Positions 24,201 through 30,565 of a stretch of 64,000 nt of DNA are shown one piece after another. The DNA lies in contig SUWZ01000001.1 of NCBI GenBank assembly GCA_015061185.1, positions 1-64,000 of the forward strand, read 5' to 3'. The DNA is from Bacteroidales bacterium (lineage in GTDB: Bacteria > Bacteroidota > Bacteroidia > Bacteroidales > Paludibacteraceae). Made by a program: the position numbers and the translations under genes. The notes below the pieces were generated by a model. That model made no database searches. It saw only the letters and a list, made by a program, of their open reading frames with translations, and had not been told where the DNA came from. Each line of letters starts with the position of its first letter. Within the stretch, counting starts at the first letter, position 1.

Positions 24201-27200
24201 ACACCACAATAAAAGTATGGACATTGCCTCAAATCGGCATTGAAGCCACATCAGAATATATTTGTAAGGGAGACTCCATCGAACTTACAGCAACCGGAGG
24301 TTTGGCAGGAAAATACCAATGGAAAAATGGAACTTCCACTGATAAGATTATTGTAAAACCTACCTACGATAACATGACATATCAAGTAGTAGGAGAAGAT
24401 GAAAACGGATGTAAGAACAGCTACTCTAAAGATATCATTATTCAAGAATTACCTATAGTAATGATTGAAGGTATTAATGAAGTCTGTAGAGGAGAAAAAG
24501 CAGAACTATCTGCAACCGGTTCTTCCGATTTCTATGTATGGACAACAGGAGATGGTGTTGCAACAGATACTATTGGAACCACCTCTATGATAACACCAGT
24601 TATCGATAAAGATGAAATTACATTCCGCGTGGAGGGTAAAGATGCGTATGGATGCGTTGGTTATAACGAATATGCAGTGAGAGCGAAAGAGTTCCCTATC
24701 CTATCCTACAAAACAAATACAGAGAAAGATAGCGTTTGTAAAGGAGAAAACTTCAAGATCGAAGTAGATGGAGCTGACTCTTATATCTGGCAAAATGGTT
24801 CAACAGCAACCTTTGCAGAAAGCATCCTTATGAATCCAACTAAATATACAATAGAAGGAACAACAAATGGTTGTACATCTACATTAACTGTAAATGTTGG
24901 AATATGGCAGTTACCAGAATTCAGTATAGAGGGAGAGAGAGCCGTTTGTGCAGGCGGTGAAATCACCTTAAATGCTGTTCCAACCATTGCCGGAACTTCA
25001 TATAACTATGTATGGGAAGATTACAACGAAACTACAGCAAGTATAACACAAAAGTTGGAAACACCTAACACAACAGTAACCTACAAGGCTGTTGCAACAG
25101 ATAAAAATAATTGTACAAATTTCAAAGCACACTCAGTGAAAGTGAATCCATTACCAACAGATATTGCAATAAGCGGAGAGACTTCAATCTGCGTGGGCAC
25201 AGAAACCACATTAACAGCTACAGGTTCTGCCATAGACTATCTATGGAGCAATGGAACAAGCAGTAATGAAATCACTCCTACTATCACAACAAAAGATAGC
25301 ACATTCGCTGTAACCGGAACCGATGTTAATGGTTGTCAATACACAACAGAAATTAAAGTGACAACCAAAGAATATCCAACTTTGAAAATCGAATATCCTG
25401 AATATGTATGTGTGGGAGATAGTGCAACTATTACCGTTTCCGGAGCAGACTCTTTTGTATGGGAGGATACCCAAGATAACAATTCTGTACGCAAAGAGAA
25501 AATTGATACAGATACAAAATTTGTAATTGAGGGAACAATCAATGGATGTACAACACGAGAAGAGATAACAATCAGAGTTTGGAGTTTGCCATCTATTTGG
25601 ATAAGTACAACAGATACCGATAATGAAATCTGTAAAAACGAGTCAATTACGTTGGTAGCAAGCGGAGGCGTTTCGGGCAAATATGTATGGAACAATGATG
25701 CATCACAAACGGGAGATCAACTAACCGTTTCTCCAACAGAGAATCAAACATACACTATTATTGGAGAAGATGAAAACGGATGTAGAAGTGGAAATAGTTT
25801 TGAAGTGATTGTCAACGAATTACCGACAGTTAAAATTGAAGGAACTCCATTGATTTGCGCCGGAGATAACGTAACATTAAGTGCCGTAACAACCGGTGAG
25901 GCAGTCAAGACATACGCTTGGAGCAACGGAGAGGCTAAAAAAGAGATAGAGGTTGCAGTAAATGAAGAGACTGTGTTCTCTGTCACTATTGAAGATGTGA
26001 ATGGTTGTACAGCCAACAATAGTTACACAGTGGCTACAAAACCATATCCAGAATTGACCTACAATGCACCAAAACACATTTGTATTGGAGACCAAGTGGC
26101 TGTCACCGTAACAGGAGCGACAACCTATAAATGGGAAGATGCACCGGAATTAACAGCTAACAACTTTATTGATAATCCGGCTAAAGATACAACATACAAG
26201 GTTAGTGGAACAACCAATGGATGTACATCCTACCTTGATATTCCACTAATGGTAATGCCAATTCCTGAAATTTGGATCTCCTCTTCAACCAATGAAATTT
26301 GTAAAAATACATCCATTCAAATGAGTGCAAATGGAGGAGTAAGTTATCAATGGAGCACCAAGGCTAATACTCAAAGTATCGAAGTAACACCAACAACTAC
26401 AACCGAGTATCGCGTTGTTGGAACAGATAGTTACGGATGTATTGGAGAAGCAACAAAAACAATTATAGTGAATGAGCTTCCAGAGTTTAAGATATTGGGA
26501 GAATCACAAATCTGTGAAGGAAACAATACAATGTTATGGGTAGAAGGAAATGCCATAAGATACACTTGGACCAACACGGGAGAACAAGGAGATACCATCT
26601 ATCCGACAATCAATAAGAGTACAACATTTACCGTATTAGCAGAAAATGTGAAAGGTTGTACAAGACAAGAATCCAAAACAGTTGCAAGCAAACCATATCC
26701 GGTATTGAACTATTCAGCTCCGGAAACACTTTGCGATGGAGAGACATTAGAAATTATCGTAAATGGAGCAGATAGCTACAAATGGCAAGATGGTTCAACC
26801 GATAATCGTTATACAGAGACCTTGCACAGCAGTTCGACCTACACAGTGGAAGGAACAACCAATGGCTGTACAACCAAAGAACAGTTTAGTGTCAATGTAC
26901 TCCCATTACCATATGTATGGATTACAGGTTCTTCCGACATCTGTTTGAACGACAAAGTGACATTGGATGCAAAAGGTGCAGCTACCTACGAATGGGAAAC
27001 CGGAGATGAAACCAATACAATCACGGTAACACCTACAGATACAACTACCTACGTTGTAACCGGAACAGATGTCAACGGATGTAGCAGTACTACCCATTTC
27101 ACAGTTAACGTACACCCACTTCCTGAAGTAGCAATTGAAGGAGAAGATGCTGTATGTAATGGCGAAAGTGTACAATTAAATGCAAGCGGAACAGCTAACG

Positions 27201-29857
27201 AATTCAGATGGAGTACCGGACAAGAAGGTATGAGTATCCATCCGATAATTACAAAAACAGAAACATTCAAATTAATTGGAACAGATAACTTTGGTTGCAT
27301 CAGAGAAGTGAGCAAACAGGTGGTTATGAAACCAAATCCGATTTTGATATTCAACGCTCCAAGTTCTGTATGTTATGGATCAGAAGCTAAGATTATCGTA
27401 ACCGGTGCTGATGAGTTTGAATGGCAAGATGGAACCAAAGGAAAAGAGTACACAGATAAACCTGAAAACATGACAACCTATTCTGTTGTAGGAACAACCA
27501 ATGGCTGTTCAACTCAACAAAAGTTCCAAATAGATGTATTACCACTACCTACAATTTGGATTTCAGGAGCATCAGAAATCTGTGAAAACAGTGGTGTAAA
27601 ATTGAGTGCAAGCGGAGGATTGTCATACGAATGGAATACAGGATTAAAATCGGCTGAATTGTATGCTAATCCAACCACCACAACAACATACGAGGTAACA
27701 GGTAAAGATGTCAATGGCTGTCAGAATACAAAATCTTACACTGTTAAAGTGAATCCGCTTCCTAACTTCACTATAGAGGGACCTACCCAAGTATGTAAGG
27801 GAGATGCTGCCGAATTAAACGTTAAGGGAGATAATTACAAATATACATGGAGCAATGGAGCAATCACTTCAAACATCTCTCCTATCGTGACAGAAAACAC
27901 AACCTTTACAGTTGAAGCAATCAATGAATTCGGTTGTACTACGAAAAAGAATCATAGTGTACTCAGCATACCGTACCCTACCCTAATCTACAACGGACCG
28001 AAAGTTGTTTGTGAAGGAAGCAAGGTGCAACTCACCGTAGTTGGAGCAGACACCTATCTTTGGGGAGATAGCGTAGAGGGTAACAAATTGATAGTATATC
28101 CGGAAGCTAATACAACATATTCGGTTAAAGGTGGAACTAAAGGTTGCTACAGTGAGTTAAATATACCAATAGATATTCTACAAAAACCAACCTTGACCTA
28201 TCAGGGAAAGACCAACATCTGTGAGGGAGAACTATTAAGTTTGACTGTACACGGAGCCAATAGTTACACATGGAGCAACGGAAACAATAGTGATAAAATA
28301 GAGACATACCAAAAGAGCAGTACCCAATACATTGTAGAAGGTAAAGATGAAAAGGGATGTAGCAACGAAATCACTATAGACGTAACCGTAAACCCGGCTC
28401 CGAAATTTGAAATCATTGGAAGAGATCAAGTATGTCGCGGACATGAAACAGAGTTGATTGCCACCGGAGATGCAACCACTTATCAATGGGGATTTGGAAC
28501 ATCCGATTTGGACGACTACGAGTCAGCCAATAATACACCGGTAAAAGTGACCATCAACACTCCAACTTATATCTTTGTAAAAGGAATTAACAACAATGGT
28601 TGTCACAGTACACAATACAAAACAATTACTACAAAAGAATCGCCAACCATTTCGTTTGAAGGTGATACAGCAGTATGTATTGGAGATAGTGTTCAGTTGA
28701 GAGGATTAGGAGCAGACTCCTACGTATGGAAACAGAACAACACCGTGTTATCCGAGGAACATCTACTTGCGTTTGAACCGAAAGGAAACACTCGCATTGT
28801 GTTAACCGGACACTTAGATGACTGTAGTTCAAGCATAGAGATCTACATTAAGACCAATGTTCTTCCTGCTCTGAAGATTATGGGAGATGAAGCCATCTGT
28901 CAAGATCAAGAGGCAGTCTTGACTGCTGATGGAGCATACGAATACAAGTGGAGTACCGGAGAAACCACAGCCACTATCTCTCATCCTTTGAAACAAGATG
29001 GTTTATTTAAAGTAACAGGATACTCAGAAAATGGATGTTCAAGTTCAAAAGAGATTACAGTCAAAGTACATCCATTACCGAATGTCGATCTAACAGAAAA
29101 CACAACAGGATGTAGAGCAGAAGAGACAGAAGTGGTTGCAAAAGCAACCGGAGGCGAGAGATACGAGTGGTGGAGTGCACCGTTCAATAGCTTTATCTCC
29201 GGAAATATAGCAGACTCTGTCATCGCTACAATTACAGAACCTACTACCATCTATGTAATGGGATATGATTCTAATGGATGTGTAAAAAGAGATTCTGTTG
29301 TAGTTGACACTGTACAAACAATACAAATGGAATTTACAGTAACACCAAAGGTGGTAGAGGAATCAAATCCAATTGTCACTTTGGAAGGAATTACACCTAA
29401 AAATGCTAAGTGGATGTGGGTTCCAAATACAACCGATGACGATGTAATAGAAGAAGAAAAGAAAACATATACAATTAAAAATGCAAAAAACAAAAATGAA
29501 GTGACATATATGGTATATGCAGTAGATGACAAAGGATGCAAATACAAAGGAGATTCTACTGTCTATATATGGAAAGACTTCTGGGCACCAAATGCGTTTA
29601 CGCCTAATGGAGACCTTATAAACGACAAATTCCGTTTTAAAGGTTGTGAGTACATGACAGAATTTACATTTACCATCTATGACAGAACAGGACGAATAGT
29701 CTTTGAAGGACATAGTGCAGAAGATGCGTGGGATGGAACCTGCAAAGGAGAACCATGTCCTTGGGGAGTATATGGTTATGTTGTAAATTATGTCAGTGAT
29801 TATATTAATATACATAAAGAGGGGGTGAAGAAAGGCGAGGTAACCTTAATTAGATAA
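6221..29857 (+). CDS. Giant T9SS-exported Ig-repeat surface protein, paralogue 1 (7,878 aa)
   Basis: A single uninterrupted frame. The signal peptide is about residues 1-34 (VSGSLYA before Lys35); Met7 is an alternative start. An N-terminal beta-rich domain opens with DTPNLDFSKGTWEGWTRYY and contains AWYRR-like GWYRRAMAE, DWVTIAYDLRDYIGKKITIE and the late motif YGYFTAE. Inserted in it are a Cys-rich segment (about residues 234-340) and a CxxC pair (C372/C375, C393/C396). A PKD-like domain covers about 508-604. Ninety Ig-like repeats, by my count, span 605-7702, followed by a PKD-like domain and a CHU_C sorting domain at 7785-7878 (DFWAPNAFTPNGD, YDRTGRIVFEG, WGVYGYVV). That C-terminus marks type B T9SS substrates such as the gliding adhesin SprB, which is shorter. 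Surface attachment and an adhesive or fibrous role are inferred. Its neighbour at 30566 is a full-length paralogue. No PorP/SprF partner gene lies nearby. Confidence 0.9.
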   Translation: MKQRSNMNDKKFLHIIKLVLTLIIIGGVSGSLYAKNEDTPNLDFSKGTWEGWTRYYGYYGPVAFWYPEEGNVITNQIDKNRVDPINIWSLKNDEISGTQYGMYKILGSNSFDANLACDNIRLTPLGSTHSVRIGDDGNTEIYYTDSIIQGWYRRAMAERMTYSFTVTKNSSLLVYKYAAIIQKGNSDDIIHNENEMPPFAITVMDENMNILCNSTIIDSKSNLMNASLIQKNKGDSVCIEYEPCTNYEQDREGNIVTYQTCRQWDYWNGWYDGYRKKGSNTCTPYDKLEMEWDNKLQGYKRCTSSNRKCIKKRWEPSDVISKCYQANLHLETLAEMYYFDWVTIAYDLRDYIGKKITIEIINRDCLEQIDVCEGCNRSGVLSNINTSTNTGTCHFCGTGKAIKKGYTAGFHRNYGYFTAETSKMELTIQNCGDGHDAKITAPEGFASYEWRGPNGNELMTEEGHPNVAIVPYGSIQSDKDYTCTMKSADPDCDPIEEKFKLNNPPIELDFTADVACFNEVQFTDNSKVLPVTIDGEEVIYDSIVNRVWSYYENGELVEIAEKNPLIQFNCKNNTTCTYDVKLTVWTANDCKREITKKVTVQPRPDVELLGEDKVCFGYSTPIQLVNYNHSDNIYYWLNESGDTLAQGSGDAFRIYDAQPTNGTATYTLRIEREEKSNLNTIRTCRYIGEHNITVLETPTVAVTANNTYFPTIDGNPAKAIDICLKAKAHLTATTNMNCDIAWFEDINDILHTTEDNNISNYTHTITDSTKVYLKMYVEATSKANGCKAYDSIYIKDLPIPTIEIDGPDEICANTTELYTATGDGKPESYVWTTAEGNNFQMPGISITQPETSNGTSAKYTYSVMGVGVNGCSNSVTKEIEVFNAPVLSVNGSTQICEGGEIALSISGADSSSWDNGAQLLGGAEMREIPANTRKSYMVYGYKKNNSALCMTKTEIPITIHSKPNILITGITDICENQSVTLTASGASRYKWDDAKGTENAEMTDSPNDTTIYKVIGYTDITPTLSCAGENSATVIVHDAPQFSLAAEPKKVCEGELTTITPTAKEGYQITSYQWDNGALNNTLTTSVNTTQTFGVTATDRYGCTNRGTITVETKPFPTLTINAGDAICENSEATIKVSGADEYTWEHGEEKGSVTNVTNKEGSFSHQPKGTGEVFYLITGTTEGCSTKEQAKVTISEAPAIAITGYENGVCLGGSVTITASGSAEGKMYKWLDGNGDTIKSATGENHNKLTLTPEKAGLYQYTAIGFDSKDCKGKATITLEVYENPVVKIGASDKNTNCIGTNVELTVAAPNTNIFNWALQDADENSLGDASGATINIPMQQTTKFTVEATDINGCKGKADTTIIAKPYPEFQISGNDYVCQSAKEITLQVTGTEGTQYTWTKGTTTTTGANFTDKNVNLDGQLSYDVTVSGDLDGCRLEQTYKLNIITPPNIYISGNNVYCEGEEVELTAKGGVEGNYIWNNDSEQKKDTFKTKASLDKTQFTVEGKDSRGCSNTATFNISVKEAPEVKIKTPESTEICRESTIKLEVEGAQNFTWEKVINNHAEDYACTNCGSINPQITEDVKYIVTGKDTEGCTSKDSISIEAKEIPEITITGAGVVCMNKGIVLEAKNINKNTTITKWVWSETDNDNNASTLTIEKLDGKRSFTVTATSSAGCEKQATAEADVYTPQSIGIDNGTGFVCYGGSMTIHAIGDADLTYTWKKKDDATWSANGKSVTIDNITSNFEIQLSAVDGQGCESFAEPKEIVSNPLPTITITSDKEGGLCKGNSIKLTAQEKNNATMQNGGWEWFDADKQSLDNKVGSLQLNNITEATTYYAVGKDINGCQSDTARYDINILSTPEVTIEGPDTVCKNSEITLIAKTDAGNSVKWNNNNNDEGPQITETLTIAKEYTFTAIVNNSSCSTTASKKIVVNDNPQVTLTSVNGKSSVCEDDSIEIKANTQNDVTYSWENATSTSDIATYKPTEDSNTISCKVTVTEKNTNCQSSANFNVTVNRRPTLYINGEINGKSKVCEGDNISLTATGLSTKNYDWYADDVVVGGSDNYHPNVLKKTEYKVIGSDENGCKGEAIYTVDIKPFPTFEVANSTICSGEEAKVEVKNGNAEKYRWEWENGSYKGVEKETIYKETLTESKVYTLYGELDGCITPVGKTATVTVKALPTITIESNPLSKEICLNESITLNALGGESGKYSWSQGEGLTANDKDNVTITPEVAGTYSYNVSGEKDGCTNIGTINITVNPLPTVTIKSTEKNICIGESVTLNASGADSYVWSSGNSTWNGTSISPIIEKETTISLVGTDGKGCKSAPETITIQTKNKPVVSWTKVEVCEGADAEVVINGAESVIWKEDGITTTNRRTFDDVTEEKTYQITVINNGCEKDTFITIYVNKLPVISLTNNLGKKNAICKGDEVEMKASAENCKFTWKTAEDKVTISGADNELLTYRPTESGTREYRIIAKNNTTHCLDSINYTYNINDLPTNEIEGTNVVCINSTVRLESQGKNFATYSWAESSNSNYIIGTLPTLEAAIDSDKKYTLVISDQNGCRDTSSYDVNAVKYPTFNFEYDTVCANNSGKIKIKEVTPNTAQINWQWNGGTANNVSEVTATLKENTTFTVSAYVSIDDANRCKTTQTFEATVYDAPSFTIQTNRDNDEICEGESIVLTASDDSYTYTWKNPNGNKEDILGRTQTITVSPTGNTTYQATATNKENCRTEVTKNVNVNIRPKVEITKEGAACPGNTVTAIATGAETYKWLNNKQIEIGNYSNKQSIKIAEEGSTDTTFYAVGTSSEGCSDTTTVEIQKLSNPKLEFKGNLVICENNIPEITVSGASAYQWFDENGVIGVGEKLPVKQALTETQTYTVIGSDGENCSSEETITITVNKNPSVYISAANTDNMTKTNICLNDSVVLTAHADNVIFENWEDGKLLVKGESIGNKTYSVNVTEKSTQCPGTATYDVNTLGLPGVKIVSSANSVCEGMTITLTSNDEYKTYQWYTYDGNNKTNLNSTIGSWTQPLTATTQYILEVTDENGCRNNDTATVIAKPYPVVKFSYPAVCSGTPAVITATESTADEYIWPTNGKSEGNVWTSEENLVNKKSFTITVGKEECYKSHSIEIDVNDKPNISVTVNGAETNGNSVEICSGSNVVLGVTSDNKTLSSYEWIANNTIVSKKQEHSENALTNSTTYKIKVADTESCENEKEQIIIVNTPQPITVSGNNSVCENGDVTLSASGSKNYSWTITPSNGASIRYNDDEKSNVTIQKITENVEIAVSGIDNKGCKNNTVKHTIAVTKQPTLTITSNTGKMELCSGESITLTATADDKSVIRWKNNSSDGEVYTTPTLNTTQKQSYTYEVSVNYGEGNTCKADSIVTIIANPLPIVQITGDIAFCEGGNSTLTASEMYGNSNMTFAWTNFDKGVNPIKVTESGTYEVEAIDNVTGCISEKKEYIVTKYNNPIGVTISSEEATCKDSTITLVANSKNKMEYEWYQLGVNNEKTHVGSGNSIEQTITKDEQYNVEVAEPHTLSNGQILRCYDTIDYTVTVKEAPIFFFNAESICYGKDLTISINGPSDAEYTWNKQNHVGQSYTDKELKEAGSYSVTALLDGCALTKDTTINIYALPVINSLNAEESICLNSEMMITSDCMGSGALTYSWTTNKDQNSIISNTNGATLKVAPTTQDERKYYLEVTDENNCKNKDSIIIGIKSLPAIDIDGELTVCKNSDVTLSVKNNLTFNWYQYNDATSTKGDLLMSGSGNDPFTQTITEDRAFYLEVENSDGCTNGEIVRVKTNELPEIKWSGENEICYGETSEIMFIAQQAGDKYTLTDENNNIETNILSKAFSPTTTTKYKIEVTSSNNCTNTGELEIKVNALPEITINNVKEGSSNICLNSEIELGAGSNVPCQFKWNTSSTEDTIKVTANTLAGFTAVLVGTDGNGCVDSAKFDVIGLPLPTIEIGGVNKVCEGSTAEIYVKNVTQNMNYLWKDNNSTDVERKVTIDKDTIMYITGIDKNTQCSNEGSFKITKIKYPTLEVTPSDATVCLGNEITFKATSDAAIIYWNGNASAKKQYKHVVNEAGEITISAEDNSCTTSKVVKVNYYELPKVEISNPGIICENSKKELIAEVTGGNAPYNYEWSGLIASSEENKAVTNLLTPADNNKKFKVSVTDKNGCIGTDSTQVEVAENPTITIAVENSEICEGDIAKLTASGAGNDGTYLWNTNETGAIITPTILGEISFNVTGTDHNNCVGTSEYVTIKKKDLPQLEVSGEKEICVGESTTITLSAIGSNSAKFYWIEDSEIGQYAKAIEGATRELSPTELTSYKVRIEDNGCSVESEFNIKVNSLPEIKIGSSVTENTLCLGEKITLTATDNLINYQWRDKNNNNLGSTNQIAITPTEQAEYKVIAEDENGCINSDSIVVYVNQRPKILLESADAACMNSTLALTAKDVEGYPRAEEYNWGALSMNTKANVITTTHTATTTYQVIATAQNGCKDTATRKVEVIDLPTFELTNNSPLCYGGKAEISIKNAGAAYSYTWPKDGTVTNNENWKETIVRNANNDYTYNVTGTISKEVENKTYQCSTEVKTTIRVNTLPEIKLMGTSFICQDETSIELSVNGPTGVEYSWSAKDNSGSIEEATENSAIATPSNEELLTYYVEGTDQNKCSQKDSIFIQRAQNPTFNLADETIIVCYGGNTELEITSDDRNIKNVTWSEEGQVGNSLKITNVTENKTVTATAISDKGCTAEKIFKIEVKELPKLDIDYKEFVCKNDLATIKVKGVNEIVWNNSTYTETLTIEQTLTKDSTFHFVGKNIYTTDRRTVTCENNHSITIGVNALPEIYFSAKPAICEGETTTITAEARNAIEPYNYNWGSSDNKNSVTITPQQDTTLRVVVTDNNECSNSAKYELTVHPKPTFQIKPVVVCDGMTAELVADNANLKYRWAGSADYSNSKTFTTSAITAPTTIKVIAMDNNNCTNENSVNVGWKPMPKLEITGENIVCYNSAVVLEVKDNSGYDTPTTYVWNRQSNENSAIFESDKITTPTTFKVIGTKAGCVDSTEKTISVNSLPNVSINGNLEVCKNGTVELEGTGALRYKWNDQSYPEDGTSNEMFEYKENGQNTLITVWGIDANGCENSKSAAITINPTPRFNITGDTIACFNSDILLTAQKENSTIGNLIYEWRNPDSSLVSTDDYLKVTVTKDTTFTINGISDKGCAATKTFSIKVKQAPTIEVENYVETVCKGNETNISLKNNASEIYWEDNLGNILSNNESVTSIIFNNGTRFNVHLTNNYPLNNGVLACKKDSVFVVNVWDLPFVQINGENEICLGDKITLTATENLEYVWVNVTKDDTLNLTTQTIEEQPIATTNYKVIATDQNNCSNEISKTVIVNPLPTFNLTSNESAVCVGNDINIKASNTALLYNWEGNGYQSIFNHTYKVDSTMNIVVYAMDNETKCESKNSIKVGIKEYPVISIDAPDYICTGASATVAGLIDDVNYTWRENNENGEILSTEKSLTLTNIESDKQIYATIEKNGCTSDTTFIIRTWSLPNVKINGSPSLSLCYDNSKELTVSGAQEYIWNNDNNLTGTVYQTAKLTEDTQVKVLGVDENGCKNQDSIMIYINELPTFNIVGKTEICINNDIELNASNDGLSYIWKNKVGEVVSSHQYINTTITKDTTFYVVGTNALGCSDTKEHTITTKAYPVITTIADSNIVCKGEMAYIEVATDIASEYIWNNDNTQTDNKISKAVQEQTTFIVKATSKDGNCTSEKEYVVSTRELPTLLASDVTICKNESAVLQASSSSEIKKYSWVGTDSVGSQFTTPAISEATTYTVIGEDIFGCRGEKEIAIHINDLPKFTLSNEKAVCKDGETEIVASNPTLKYDWGSGYKTDIKQTIKVEKDTTITVWAMDDNGCKTKESTTIRTKELPILKFELPSDYICLNEDITIKVSGAIDGYKWMNGSTSESITLEEVTTVQEVYVEGTTNGCITRIDTTIKVWTLPQIGIEATSEYICKGDSIELTATGGLAGKYQWKNGTSTDKIIVKPTYDNMTYQVVGEDENGCKNSYSKDIIIQELPIVMIEGINEVCRGEKAELSATGSSDFYVWTTGDGVATDTIGTTSMITPVIDKDEITFRVEGKDAYGCVGYNEYAVRAKEFPILSYKTNTEKDSVCKGENFKIEVDGADSYIWQNGSTATFAESILMNPTKYTIEGTTNGCTSTLTVNVGIWQLPEFSIEGERAVCAGGEITLNAVPTIAGTSYNYVWEDYNETTASITQKLETPNTTVTYKAVATDKNNCTNFKAHSVKVNPLPTDIAISGETSICVGTETTLTATGSAIDYLWSNGTSSNEITPTITTKDSTFAVTGTDVNGCQYTTEIKVTTKEYPTLKIEYPEYVCVGDSATITVSGADSFVWEDTQDNNSVRKEKIDTDTKFVIEGTINGCTTREEITIRVWSLPSIWISTTDTDNEICKNESITLVASGGVSGKYVWNNDASQTGDQLTVSPTENQTYTIIGEDENGCRSGNSFEVIVNELPTVKIEGTPLICAGDNVTLSAVTTGEAVKTYAWSNGEAKKEIEVAVNEETVFSVTIEDVNGCTANNSYTVATKPYPELTYNAPKHICIGDQVAVTVTGATTYKWEDAPELTANNFIDNPAKDTTYKVSGTTNGCTSYLDIPLMVMPIPEIWISSSTNEICKNTSIQMSANGGVSYQWSTKANTQSIEVTPTTTTEYRVVGTDSYGCIGEATKTIIVNELPEFKILGESQICEGNNTMLWVEGNAIRYTWTNTGEQGDTIYPTINKSTTFTVLAENVKGCTRQESKTVASKPYPVLNYSAPETLCDGETLEIIVNGADSYKWQDGSTDNRYTETLHSSSTYTVEGTTNGCTTKEQFSVNVLPLPYVWITGSSDICLNDKVTLDAKGAATYEWETGDETNTITVTPTDTTTYVVTGTDVNGCSSTTHFTVNVHPLPEVAIEGEDAVCNGESVQLNASGTANEFRWSTGQEGMSIHPIITKTETFKLIGTDNFGCIREVSKQVVMKPNPILIFNAPSSVCYGSEAKIIVTGADEFEWQDGTKGKEYTDKPENMTTYSVVGTTNGCSTQQKFQIDVLPLPTIWISGASEICENSGVKLSASGGLSYEWNTGLKSAELYANPTTTTTYEVTGKDVNGCQNTKSYTVKVNPLPNFTIEGPTQVCKGDAAELNVKGDNYKYTWSNGAITSNISPIVTENTTFTVEAINEFGCTTKKNHSVLSIPYPTLIYNGPKVVCEGSKVQLTVVGADTYLWGDSVEGNKLIVYPEANTTYSVKGGTKGCYSELNIPIDILQKPTLTYQGKTNICEGELLSLTVHGANSYTWSNGNNSDKIETYQKSSTQYIVEGKDEKGCSNEITIDVTVNPAPKFEIIGRDQVCRGHETELIATGDATTYQWGFGTSDLDDYESANNTPVKVTINTPTYIFVKGINNNGCHSTQYKTITTKESPTISFEGDTAVCIGDSVQLRGLGADSYVWKQNNTVLSEEHLLAFEPKGNTRIVLTGHLDDCSSSIEIYIKTNVLPALKIMGDEAICQDQEAVLTADGAYEYKWSTGETTATISHPLKQDGLFKVTGYSENGCSSSKEITVKVHPLPNVDLTENTTGCRAEETEVVAKATGGERYEWWSAPFNSFISGNIADSVIATITEPTTIYVMGYDSNGCVKRDSVVVDTVQTIQMEFTVTPKVVEESNPIVTLEGITPKNAKWMWVPNTTDDDVIEEEKKTYTIKNAKNKNEVTYMVYAVDDKGCKYKGDSTVYIWKDFWAPNAFTPNGDLINDKFRFKGCEYMTEFTFTIYDRTGRIVFEGHSAEDAWDGTCKGEPCPWGVYGYVVNYVSDYINIHKEGVKKGEVTLIR
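8033..29326 (+). repeat. Array of 90 Ig-like repeats in giant protein 1
   Basis: Residues 605-7702 divide by eye into 90 domains averaging 79 residues. The common pattern is about: IxIxGxxxxC.G....L.A.G, then YxW, then TTYxVxGTDxNGC and a linker ending in P (VNPLP, TKPYP or VWxLP type). Repeats are diverse rather than near-identical, so recent slippage is not seen. From about repeat 19 on, every third domain lacks the D.NGC form and has instead TTNGC, DGC or similar (clear at 67, 70, 73, 76, 79, 82, 85, 88). The fold best matches the Ig-like, CHU_C-associated family (Pfam Ig_7). Confidence 0.85.
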
Positions 29858-29946
29858 TTATAGCGAAGGTGGTTAATGCAACCACTTATCAGGCCAGATT
29901 AAAACCAGTTTGACGCATGTTTGGAGCCCCTTTAGGCCCCCTTGTC

Positions 29947-29978
29947 AGCAAGTCTGTAGCAACCGTTACAGACTTGCT
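29947..29978 (+). terminator. Terminator of the first giant gene
   Basis: A perfect 12-bp stem (29947-29958, AGCAAGTCTGTA, with 29967-29978) and an 8-nt loop, followed by TTATTAAT. It lies about 90 bp after the giant gene's stop and suggests that the two giant genes are separate transcription units. Confidence 0.7.
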
Positions 29979-30040
29979 TTATTAATGACAGGTTATGTTC
30001 GAAACCTCTGGAACAGGACGCAGAGAAACAGATATAAGAT

Positions 30041-30326
30041 TATTACTGTCCGCTAAACAATAAATTATCTTAGCAACTCTCTTATAAACAGTATATTACA
30101 TTATATAAAGTATGGATAAGCCCCCTTGAAATAAAAATAACGGCTGTCCGATAAAAAATCTACATTACAAACCACATTAACCTCCTTACTCATGGTTTTA
30201 TTTGCCATTTGAAGCCTTATTATGCCGTTTTTTCCCTACATTGGAGTGTTTATACACCTAACATATCGGCTGTCCGACAAAATATAGTTTGAGAAAACTT
30301 TCAAAAAGTTTTAGCGGACAGTAATA
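30041..30326. mobile_element. MITE-like non-autonomous element, 286 bp
   Basis: Perfect 17-bp terminal inverted repeats (TATTACTGTCCGCTAAA at 30041-30057 and its complement at 30310-30326) are flanked directly by a 9-bp direct repeat ATATAAGAT (30032-30040 and 30327-30335). This is the structure of a transposon insertion with target duplication. The interior has no ORF, so mobility would need a transposase from elsewhere. Two direct copies of CGGCTGTCCGA (30141-30151, 30267-30277) inside resemble the TGTCCG core of the ends, which suggests a rearranged or composite origin. The insertion separates the terminator of giant gene 1 from the leader of giant gene 2. I cannot assign the IS family. 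Confidence 0.85.
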
Positions 30327-30565
30327 ATATAAGATACAGAACTGAATAAATGAGGTACACTCTGAAACGAGTATCGGAAGGCTATGCAACAAAGTAAAAA
30401 CAAGAGGAAAGAGAACTTTAAAACCGACTAAAAAAGGATATAATCAAAAAAAACATCAAGAATATGTAGTAAAGTTCCTTTAAATTTTGTAAAAATAAAA
30501 TTTAATATTAATTTTACTCGTTAAAGAGTGTAAAAGTATTATTACGCAACTTAAAAGAACTACTT

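Larger units (their letters stand above)
29858..30565. other. Spacer between the two giant genes
   Basis: 708 bp containing a hairpin terminator (29947-29978), a MITE-like insertion (30041-30326) and a 230-bp AT-rich leader of the second giant gene. In that leader TAAATTTTG (30481-30489) resembles a -7 box with one extra base, but no -33 match was found. Without the insertion and one target copy the spacer would be 413 bp. No ORF or RNA gene was recognised. Confidence 0.6.

Noticed and set aside
29869-29885. 6-bp hairpin just after giant gene 1 as its terminator
   Set aside because: The stem is short with no T-run; the 12-bp hairpin at 29947-29978 is a better candidate.
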